This document shows positions 39,625 to 52,000 of a DNA stretch of 64,000 nucleotides, in pieces. The stretch is from Megalobrama amblycephala. Lineage: Eukaryota > Chordata > Actinopteri > Cypriniformes > Xenocyprididae. The notes below the pieces were generated by a model. It was not told the DNA's origin and ran no database searches. It worked only from the letters and a program-made list of their open reading frames with translations. The stretch is taken from NCBI RefSeq assembly GCF_018812025.1, contig NC_063049.1, positions 7,230,781-7,294,780 of the forward strand. Reading direction: 5' to 3'. Numbering within the stretch: position 1 is the stretch's first letter; the number at the start of each line of letters is the position of its first letter. Position numbers and translations under genes: made by a program.

Positions 39625-42600
39625 GTCTGTGCTGCTCAGTGACTAATACATTGCCTTCTTTGCGTTCAGACGTATCCTGTTCATTTTTATATAGTTTATC
39701 CAATCAGATGAAAAGGATTCACATAGCACATATTTTAGTTCCTTTTCTGATTTTTGGACCATTTTATCTTTTCAATATAATTGCTGGTTTGTTGTAAACT
39801 CAAAGCTTAGTCATGACATTAGACTTTTATACCATTTTTTTGTGTTATTAAAGAAGTGAAGAGTTATTTTATGGTCCACTACAGTACCAGTTACTTCATC
39901 AGGCACATGATAAATTCTTTTGCATCCACTACAAAATCTGAATGAATACATTACAACTGATGAGACCTGTAATGTAATTCTTGTGCCAGTGCATTTGCTC
40001 CAGAACCTCTGAACTCTAGTATGTTTTCATTGAAAAATAGCCCTGTTCTTCACTGTACTTTTGATCTATTATCTGTCTGTCTGAACTATCCTCTCTCCTC
40101 TCAGTCTCCTAAATACCTGCTAAAGGTAAGAATTTCTTCATATTCATCTTCATATTTTCTGATGTAATTTCCACTACTTTATTTTCATAACACTTTGAGC
40201 CAATGGACAAAAATCTAAACTATCTGTATCTGAAAACTATAATCCTAAGACTATGAATTAATGCTTTGAGAAGCAGCTCTAATGGGGCCTATGCATCCTA
40301 TCCTTTTTAAGTACACTTATAATGTTAATGAAGGTTTTTCTATCATGGCTCTACCATTAGAGAAAACGTAACGGCATTGAATTTCGTTCAGTGTTGTGCT
40401 ACAGTAAATCACTGTTTGCAGATATCATAGAAATGAATGAGAAGTGCCATGAACTAAACCTGTCAGTGACTTCTCTTATAAAACAGCATTTATTTGGTTT
40501 AAACTCTAAAAAATAGTTATATAATCCAAAAATAATGTTTAAGCACAAACATGTTGAAGATTATCTGACTAGGCTGTTGATTCATTAAAGGTGCTATAGA
40601 GGATGTTTTGTTTTATACATTTTTGCAATATTACTTGAAACTGTCTTTACTAACTGATAAAAGACTATTTGTTAGGTGCACTGAAAGGAATAATATACAT
40701 CATCTGTGCACGAGGTAGGGCCTTAAAAACATCAGCCAATTGTTTGTGTGATCATCACACAAACGATTGGCCCTCTGGCTTGTCAATCACTGCCATTACA
40801 TTCCTTGTGAGAGACGTGCGCGCTCCAGTAACTTTCCACACTCCACTGGCGCAACTATGGTTGAAACAACTGCAGATTATGAGTTACCTGCGGTGAGTCC
40901 GACATAATGAATCCACTAACACGACACAGCGAACAAACATTCATGTTCCAATACTCGTGCACGAGTTTTGGGAGGCATTCCCTCAAAATGAGATGTGAAG
41001 GAGGGGGGTTGTTCTTACGCATGCGCTCATTTCAAAAACTCAGTAACAGTCTTTGGTTTCTCAGTCGTCGAAAACATCCTCTATAGCACCTTTGAATAAG
41101 CTATTTTTCCACAAAAGCAGTTTATTCAACGTAGTGAATTGACATTCATTAAAGCAAGGCCTCTGGTCTCCTTCTCTGTGTACCACAGTTTTATGCTATT
41201 TTTTGCTAACCTTGGAGACTTGAAGTGGCTTTGGCCTAAATTATTCTGCAGCGGTCAGGTGGTGCAGCGGTCACGTGGTACAAGTAGGAGCTCTCAAAAA
41301 ATTTCCATCTTAAAAGCGTTACATTAGTTGTAATTATGGTAATTGCAAATTGCTGTGATATACAGAGTAATGAACTAAACTAGAAATAGGTGTGATTAAT
41401 AATCAAAAACCATAGAAACCAACACAACACAGGAAGTGGCAATGGAGACTAAAAAAGACTATATCAGAATAAGAATCCGGATAAAACATATAGTTCAGAA
41501 ATGTGTAAAGTAAATAGTTCATATAAAAATCTTAAAAGTGCAAGGAAAGTCCATTTTTGCCATTGTAAAAGCACTTTAAAATAGCACAGCTCCATGTAAA
41601 GTTAGGCTGCGTACCCACCAAACTGACTAAAGCTGACAGCTGACTAAAAACGCTAGGCGTTCTGCATAAAACGCCTATCTGTGAGTGCTTTTTAGAGTGT
41701 TAGACTGAAAATGTTGGCACAATGTCAAGTACTTGCTATGCATGTTCAGAGACCAGCAATATTAATTTCTCAACCATTTTGTTCTGTTCTCTGCTTGTTG
41801 ATGTTGTTGTACAGCGAGAATGTTGTGAGAGTTGGTCAGTGTTTTATTTGTCCAGCCCCTCCTCCACTCTGATTGGACGGCTGGCTAAAAAGTGACAGTG
41901 ATGAGCGCAGCATTTTACTCAAAGTTGAACATTCTTCAACTCAAGGCGCCTGGTAAAAACGCAGTAATTAATAATTGATTAATTATCTGAGTGTGGTTAT
42001 TTGATCTAATCCCAATTATTTTAGATGGCAACAATTGTGCAGTTTAAATTTCAATCACATTTTATCCAAGTAAGGGAAATTTAGGCAATCAAATTATGTT
42101 ACAAATATTATTATTTTCACAGTAAAGTTTATCATATGACCTATTTTATTATGATTTTTATTATTATATTATAAATGACTTCAAGAAGAAAAAAAATGTA
42201 TTAGGCTTGCACTGTAAATGACATACAAAACAGAATTAAATCGTTAATTGCAATTATTTGTATGACAGTTAATCATCAGCACAAAATTCATATTTGTGAC
42301 AGGCCTAGGTGAAGTTTGCATTTCTTTAGCTTCATAAAGCTGGTTTTGGGCAGTCTGCTTCACGCTGCAGTAATGTGTCCAAACTACAGTTCTGAGTTAC
42401 TGTTCCCATGAAGGAACATCCTGGATAATTATTTCTCCCTTTTCCTGTGTTCTGTTGGTAAGATTAAAACAGTCCTGCAGACTACCTGCTGTATCAGAGA
42501 AATATAATTAGACATCGCTGCACAGAACCCAATTAATTGGTTCCAGTTAATATTGCAGATACTTTTAAACTGCTTCAGTCACAGATGAGACACTTTACAA

Positions 42601-43043
42601 AGCCCTGCGTGTAAGCAGAAGTGGGACAGATGTCTTATTAAAACACTGGGTTAGTTCGATTGTCTCTCAGTCAAGGTTCATGTCCAACCCTTCAGTTTCT
42701 CAGATGTTTTTCATAAAGATCACACACACCTGCCTCCACGCACTCAGATGAAATAGAATATTAAGATACACTTTGCTGGTAAGACCTGCTTTAAATTATG
42801 CATCACCTTGATAAATTCATGAGGTCTGTTGTAGAGATGGCTGTTTTACACATCATATCTTGTCCTTGTTAGGAACGGTTGGAAACGTGAAGTTCCTTAT
42901 GAAAGCAAACCGATCATGTTTGCTTGGATCATGATGTTTTAAAATGCTTGTATTGTGTCTTTACATATATATTAATTGATCATTGTCCCTATAAATAGTA
43001 TTGTAGTCTCATGCAAATGTGTTGTTTAGAAATGTCACACACA

Positions 43044-43089
<46 letters not shown>

Positions 43090-46000
43090 TACAAACACAC
43101 TTATATTTTTGTGATAATATAACCTCATTTTACTAGCATGATAATTATGTAACACTTTACAACGAGGTCACATTCGTTAACAATACTAATACTTGCATTA
43201 GCTAACATGAACTCACAATTAACATATTTTTTTAACTGCATTTATTATAGAGGGGTATGCACATGACATCACCGTTAGCCAGAGTGACTGCGGTTATGCC
43301 CACTGAGTGGCAAAAAGAGTGGCAGCATTGGTTTTCAGCTTGAATGCTGCAAAAAACCACACAAAACATATCTAAAATGGGAAAGAGCTTTGTGATTGAC
43401 TATACAAAAAGAAATCTGAGGTATATTTTTACAGACTGCCGAAATTTACAGAAAAGAGAAGCTAATGGATTCCTGCAGTTCACAGAAACAACAGGCAGAG
43501 AAACATGGATTTGCAGTTATCATTTTGTCAATATGTTGAATGTTGAGGTAAAATCATACCCCAAAATCATATGTATTGTTATATATTGTATTGACAACTC
43601 ATCAATTAAATAATTACCATCTTCTGCAAAATTGGATGTTTTTAAATAAACACTGACAAATACTATATAAGTTTTAGGGCTGGACAATATGACAATATAT
43701 ATAACAATAATATAAGTGATCACTGGAATTTAGACCTACCTATATTGTATTTATATTAAGCATTCACAGGCAAATGTGCTTTATGCATTTCCTCGGCATT
43801 GAAATCAGGCACATATAAATGGCAGGAAACATGATTCCTGGCTGCATGTCAATATCCATGGATTATTGGATGTTTGGTAAGTTGTAACAGGAACACACTT
43901 GAGTCCAACCTTTAGTGTAATTGTTTGTTTTACTCGCATTTTCACAGTTTCCCCTATTAAATCCAGTCATGCAACAGGCTCTTTTGCCACTCAGTCCAGC
44001 TGAGGGGTGTGGGAAAGTGATGTCAATGCATACCCTCTATTCTTTGTTAATGTTAGTGTTTAATGTTTAGATCAACAAACACTGTTGAAGTATTGTTCAT
44101 TGTTTGTTTGTGTTTACTAGTGTAGTTTACTAATGTTAAGAAAATGAAACTGTTAGATTTTGTCAGTTTCAGTTTGTGTTCCATGGACTTTTAGTTTGTA
44201 TGTTCTTGTTCCCTGTTTCATTTTGCTTTGTTCAAGTCACTAGTTTCCATAGTAACTGATTATGCTGTACACCTGTTTTTAGTTCAGTTGCTTATTATCT
44301 CCTGTGTATTTATGCTGCCTTCATGTGATCTCAGAATTATCATAAATATGAGTTTCCTAGGTAAAAATTGCACATGAACACCCTCCCATTTCGAATGTGA
44401 TGAGCTCGTAATCACGTCTTCAGAAGTGGGAATTATCAAATTTCCGATAGCACGTGAAGGCAGCATAAACCCCTGAGTTTGGTTCAGTTCTCTGTCCAGT
44501 ATTTACTTTGTGGACATGCCAAAGCTGTAACGTGTGTCTACTCCTGGGACTCCTCTTATTTGGATTATCTTCTTTGTTTTTGTTTATAAATAAAGTTATA
44601 CGGCTACTTTCAGATCCAGCTCTCCATCTCCTCTTCCTTTGCCTGACCACACTTTACAGAAACCTTATTGTAATCGTAAAGTGTTACCGATAATTCATCC
44701 TAGTGCTAAAGTGGATGTGACCAGTTCTGTGTACATGTATATTGGTGATGTGCACATGCAGGCTAAGCTACAGCAAGTGTGTTTATGTGTGTGTTTAGGT
44801 GGACACCATGGAAATGATGCGTCACCCTGAGGAAACCACTAACATGAGGAGACAGACAGTGGCGTCTTATTTCAGAGTGAGTCCTCTGCACGTCACATTA
44901 TCAGTTTTGGGTTTTATCGTTCTGTTTTAATATCTTATAAGTCACTACTGTGAGAAAGCAGAGTGCTTAAAGGGATAGTTCACCCAAAAATTAAAATTTG
45001 ATGTTTATCTGCTTACCCCCAGCGCATCCAAGATGAAGAACACATCTTTTTCTTCAGTAGAACACAAATGATGATTTTTAACTCCAACCGTTGCGGTCTG
45101 TCAGTCGTATAATGTGTGTCAATGGTTAACAATCTATGAGAGTAAAAAAAAACATGCACAGACAAATCCAAATTAAACCCTGTGGCTTGTGTCGACACAT
45201 TGATGTCCTAAGACACGAAACGATCGGTTTGAGCAAGAAACCGAACAGTATTTATATCATTTTTTTACCTCTAATACACCACTATGTCCAACTGCCTTGA
45301 GTGCGCGCACGGCATCCGGTGCATGAGGTGTGTTCTCTGGCGTAGTTTACGCAAGCGCCGGAAGTTATCTCTCACGCGTATACGTCACTCATTGTTTACA
45401 CAGTGCACAAACATTGTTGGTACGACGGCTAATCAAAATGGTACTTGCGCTTATCCGGATTGTTCAAACCGACTTAAAACTAAAAGATTACGTTCTCTCA
45501 CGCGAACTCATTCGGGAGTGGTGACTTTCCACATATTCCCAACTTCTGAGCCTGCTCGCATGAAATTATGGTTGATTGCTCTTCGGCTGGATATAAACAC
45601 ACCCATTAACATACTACAGTTGTTCAGGGTCTGCAGCGATCATTTTTCCCCTGATGATTTTACATACCCAGGAGAGGATCACGTACGACTTAAACCATTA
45701 GCTGTGACTATGGTTTTTCCACATCCAACTGAGGTCTGAGAACAAGATCTTTGTATGTGTCCTTTTTATTTGTAAAGCTGCCTTCACGAAAAGTAACAAC
45801 ATAACGTACACACCTCACGCACCGGATGCCGTGCAAGCGCTCAAGGCAGTTGGACATAGTGGTGTATTAGAGGTAAAAAATAATATAAATACTGTTCGGT
45901 TTCTCGCACAAACCGATCGTTTCATGTCTTAGGACATCAATGTGTCGTCACGAGCCGCAGGGTTTAATTTGGATTTGTCTGTGCATGTTTTTTTGACTCT

Positions 46001-49000
46001 TATAGATTGTGTTTCCATTGACATGCATTATAGACAGACAGACCTGACAACGGTTGGAGTTAAAAATCATCATTTGTGTTCTACTGAAGAAACAAAGTCA
46101 TCTACATCTTGAATGCGCTGGGGGTAAGCAGATGAACATCAAATTTTCATTTTTGGGTAAACTGTCCCTTTAATCAGATGATTTGTGGGGATTTTGTGAT
46201 TATCAGCATTGCCGATAAATGTGTCTGCTTGGCTAATTAACAGAAGTTTTAGTTCCTCCTTGCAACAATTACAAAATCCACCGACCATTCTGTCAATGAG
46301 TTATACATTTTATTTCATTATTGAAAATAATTAAATCAAATTTAATTAAATTACTTTTATTTTTTAGTCAAAAAGTTTTTAGTACAGAACGTACCACTGT
46401 AAAAAAAAAAAATTCTGTTAAATTTATGGTTAAAAAAAAATTCTGTGGTTGCCAGAAATTCATTGTAAAATATATTCTGACAATGTTTCTTTTATTATGG
46501 GATGGCATATTGATGCCTGTATATTTTACAATGCATAACCATATAAGTGATATAATATTAATATACCAATCTACTTGAACAACCAAAATCTGCTTTTTAC
46601 CTTAAAATGTACTGAAACACCATAATAGTACAGGTGGCACAATAGAAAGCCACATGATGAATCAGAGTTCATTTTAAGTGACCTGTCCATCAAACATGAC
46701 CAATACTCAAATACAGATGGCGCTCAGGGTCAAACACACAAACACAACACCGTCTGGGTAACACACTTGACACTAAAATAATGCAATAAACATTTAATAA
46801 ATAATAGAAAATAGATGACACAAAACACCCTAATGTACATTACTGATGACAAAAATAAGAAACAAAACTTTAAATAAATAACTTTAAAGAAAATATTATC
46901 ACTAAACGAAAAAAAAAACTCTAGTATAACACATCTTACAATTGTACATCAAACTACTTAACACAGTGTAAAGAAGGTTGTTTTTTTTTGGTTTTTTTTA
47001 ATTGACCATGTCTCATCACACACAGGGCACAAAGTTAAACAGTATTGCCACCTTAAAAGGTACATTATGGCAGAGTGTGTGTGTGAGTGTGTAAACCCTA
47101 CATTTGGGTGGCAATACCAGAAATCTTTGACCTTGTGGGGACATTTTTTGCTCTCCATGTGGAAAATAGTTTATAAATCATGCTAAATTATGTTTTTTGA
47201 AAATGTAAAAATGCAGAAAGTTTTCTGTGAGGGTTGTATTTAGGAGTAGAGTTAGGGGACAGAATATATCGTTTTTACAGTATAAAAGTCATTATGTGAA
47301 ATTATTATGAAAACACAACGTGTGTGCACATCTTTTTTTTCAGTACTCTCTCATGGACCTGCTGTCTAAGATGGTGGTGGGCACGCCTCATTTCGTCCGC
47401 TGTATCAAACCCAATGATGACCGTCAGGCTCTGCGATTCAATAAGGAGCGTGTAATGGTTCAGCTGCGTTACACCGGCATCCTAGAGACCGTCAACATCC
47501 GCCGGCAGGGTTATTCTCATCGGATACTCATCGAGGAGTTTGTTAACAGGTAGAAAACATCCACAGTGTAACATAACGCGCACAGAATGAGTGTTGTGCT
47601 TGTCCCACAGGGCCTGAGAAACAACGAAGATCACACAAAACACAAGCTGCTAATGAGAGCGGGAGGAGAGAAATTAGGAATGACACAACACGACTGACAA
47701 TTCATCACAGGAAGTCAGGGAGAATACTGTTGAGTTAAATATTTGATGCACTTCATAAGCTGATTCCTGAGTTACATGAAGTTACATAAAATGGGATTTT
47801 TTTTTAATTTTGCGGTTTGTTTAATTAGTGATACTTGCTGATATTGCTCATATTTAGGGTTAGGGATCTAAATAAACACTTAAAGGATAGGTTTACCCAA
47901 AGATGGTGTTCCAAACCCAAAAGACTTTCATTCATCTGTCACAAATTAAGACATTTTTATTATTCTTTCATTTGCCATGGTTTACCATATTTGATGAGTT
48001 CTATGCACATTTGTTGATCAATTATTAAATGTGAATAAAAGCCTAAATTAAATCCATTCATCATATAAAGCGATAGTGTCTCCTCAGAAGTCTTGGAATA
48101 ATCCACTCAGTTCAAATGAATTATTTCTACAGTGTGTTTATTAACTTTTTGAAGCTTGAAAATTTAGGTTGGACTTTCAAAGGATGGGCAAAAATGATGA
48201 GAGAATATTAAAAATGCCTTCATTTGTGTTCCAAAGATGAACAAAAGTCTGGTCCAAACTTGGTTTGGAATGACATGAGAGTGAGTAATTAATGAAAGAA
48301 ATTTTTGGATGAACTATCCCTTTAACCCTGAATAGGAAACTGTGGTATGTAACTTATGTGTGCTGTTAAGTGACTAGACTTATGATTTTCACCCTTAGAC
48401 TTATATTGAAGGAGAGACTTTAGAGTTCATAATATTGTAGACTTGGTTCACAAAGAAACCACCGAACAACCACCCAGAACACCTTTCCTGCTCCATTTTA
48501 CTGAGGATATGTTAATAACGGTGGTCATAATGATTATGTTATCCTGCAAAGAAAAAAAAAATACATTCTGACTCCAAGTCCAGGCTTCATCAGTTATGCA
48601 GTCAAAATGACATTATTCTGGGCATTCCTGTTGGACTACAGGAATTTTATTAGATTTAATTAGCTGGAGCTCTTGGGCTTCATGAAAAGAAGGAAGAAAG
48701 ACAGACAGACAGACAGTTAGAGAGATCAAAGCTTAGAGACTGCTCCATGAGCGCATATTGAATATACCCACCTCCTCTAGTGCTCCCTGAAGCTCCTGGG
48801 AAACTCACATTGCAGGTTTATTATCTATATATTTTGATAGTGCTGAAAGAAGACCATAATCTTATCAATAATAGGTCATTAAGCCTTTGAGAATACAAGT
48901 GATGCTAAATTAGACTCTGGTTGAGTAATTAGTGGTGAAATGGTACTTCGAAGGGGCAGAGTGAATCTGCTGAAAGTTTCTCAGCGCCGAGGAAATTCAT

Positions 49001-52000
49001 GGTCCAAATTTACTTTTCCGAGGCTTAGGGAATCACACTTCATTTTCCATAAACTTTTCGCTTTCTTGTGTTTTCTTTCAACCCATCCATCTCTTTCTCT
49101 CGTGGGCTGTGAGATGGTGGACATGTAGGTCATCTCTTTTACATAAACATCCCAGACAATTTTTCTCCACACTCAGAGGGGCCGCTCAAACGTAAGACTC
49201 TCTCTGGCTTTTTTTTCCCGTCGTCCTTTTGAGCGCAGAAGTGTCCTGATTATCATTATTTTCCCCAGACTTCCCCCAACCAGTTTGCATGAAAAAGAAA
49301 TACTCTGTGACCGTCCTGTTTGCATGTCCTTAGTCGGACAACGTCTAGAGCTCTTCCTGTTCCTGTAAAAATAACAGCTTCTATATGAAGAAATGGATTG
49401 AAATGGATCTTTTTGGAAAACCTTCTCTGATTTCGTTAAGGAGAGCCTTTTTGTATTTTCTACCAGAGACATAACAACTATCAGAAATTATGAAAGACCA
49501 CAGTTCAAGTGGAATCAAAAGCAGTATTCTTTCTTAAACACAAAGGCTGATATCTTCCCCTTTAGAGTGAGTAGATACCCAGGATCAACCGCAAGCTTCA
49601 GAAGTTTCGATGAGTTTCATGCCAGTTTATTTATAGGCAGGTATATTCAGAAGTACAACTGAAGGCCCCCAGACAATAACAACAAGGCAACTAAGGCCCC
49701 ATATTTATAGACTTATCAGAGAATCAGGTGATGCTGTACATTTCTGTCCTGACCATCAAAGGTTTTTGTCGCAGAAAGATGCTATCACTGAAATATAGAG
49801 ATCTAGAAAGATAAGTCTCACCATGGTCCTTTATCTTTTTCTTGAGGTGTGTGCAAAAATAATGAGAGGCTTTGTTTAGTATCTAATACTTAATTTAGTG
49901 AATGGTGTCAAGTTAACATTAAAATATAACTATAATATTTAAAAAATGTAGTTAAATATAGAATGTTGTGGGGATGACGTATGTTTGTAGGCCAAAACAT
50001 GGAAACGAGTTTTAGCACTTTTTTTTTAGCTCATTTTAGCGCTTCCAGTTACATTGTCCTGAAATCAAAGGTTTTTTTTTCTTTTAATACTACAAAAATA
50101 CGTCATCACACCTTACTTAAAAAAAAAAAATAATTAACTCTGTATTGTTTTATTTAATGACATAAAATACATCAGTAATACCTCATTAATATATATATAT
50201 TTTTAAAGCTTTTACTTTTATGACTACAAAGGTTGTCGGGACATTAGCCCAATAATCATGACACCAAACAGATAAAGTCATCTACTCACTAGTCTCACTC
50301 ACTAGCTTTTACAACCTTTATTGTTTTTATAAACATGGTCTTGCAAACTATTGTAACTAAACTTTCAGGTAAAATGTTTTTTAAATAAAGATTGAAAGAG
50401 TGGCTGGAAGCTTCATGATGGTGACGTTGAAGTCATGTGACCGTGGTTTGTTGGTTTATAGGCTACGTTTAGATTTTTACTTCTGGTGATTGAGAAATGG
50501 TGAGCTTGAGAAAAAAAGTTTGTTTAACACAGTGCATTTCTGACTGGTATAATTTGAGTCTGATTGTTTTGTTTTCTTGTAGGTATTACTATCTGGCCTT
50601 TCGTGCACATCAGATGCCAGAAGGCAGTAAAGAAAATGCTGTCATTATACTGCAAAGAGCCAAACTGGAACACTGGGTCCTGGGAAAGACCAAGGTAGAG
50701 TTATCATCATCCTCATGAAATGTCTTCTTTATTTTCTGTGCATTCGCTTTTTCTCTCTGTCCATCTGTGGTAAATAGATAGTTAATAGTAATGGCATTGG
50801 TCCCAGTCCATAGACCAATCCTGATTAGTGGTGTAGTTGTAGATCTGTTTTGTCAAGGTGTATAGGTTTGGTCACTGGTTTGTTAGTTTCTGCTGACAAA
50901 GAGAGAGAGGCTTTGGGATTTAAAAGATCCTACACTAAAAAAAATGGTGTAGAAACTAATTTCACTCACAAATTACAGTAACTACATAGAATCGAAGACT
51001 TGAATTATGCATGATTAAAATTAAACGGTTTTGAAGTAAAAATAGTGAAATAGTACGTTCTTATAAGACATACTCCAATAATCTTTTTTACAACTTTGAA
51101 AAGTAATTTTTTTACAGTGTATGACTGGTATTCCACTTGTATTATAACCATTCCACTTTCACTATTGTTCTTCTAACAGCTGTTTGAATGTCTGATAGAA
51201 TATACATAGAGCTGTGGATCAGGCAGGAAGAAATCTAGACATTGTTCAACTAACTAAACAAGCTGTACACATGTCTGACTTTGTGTCTCAGAGAAGGTTA
51301 AGTGGCATGTCTACTACAGATATATATGTAATGTATTATTGATTTACCTTTAATAGCACAGAAAACAATTCTAGATTTTTCTTTTAGTGCATTTACTGTC
51401 AGACCAGTGCTTCCAAGTCATGGTTTCTTTCCTCACATTCTTGTGTCCTGTTTCATCCTGAACCCCTTGATTGCGATTGTTTCATGTTCCAGACAGACAC
51501 ATAAAGGTAGAGTGTTCATTGTGAGGTATGAGCATGCTTCCCTGCATCTGCATAGATGTGTGTATGTGTCTTTGCAGGTGTTTCTGAAGTACTATCACGT
51601 GGAGCAGCTCAATCTGATGTTGCGGGAAGTGATCGCTCGAGTGGTATTGATGCAGGCCTACACTAAGGGCTGGCTGGGAGCTCGGCGGTACCGCAAAGAG
51701 AGAGAGAAACGAAACAACGGGGCAGTTATCATTCAGTCAGGTTCTTGTAACTCAAACTCATTACAGAAGAACACTTCTGATAACTGATGTACTGGATATG
51801 CAGGGCTCAGTAGTAAGAACACATGTGTTGCATTTTCAAGGACAAATCATTAAAAAATTCTAAACAAAGGTAGTCTGTTCTTAGTTTTAATAACTGGCTT
51901 TGAGTTGCATACACTACCTTTCAAAATTTGGGGGTCTGTACGATTTCCTTTTTTTTTCTTTCAAAGAAGCCACTTATTATTGTAACACAGCAGACTCAGG

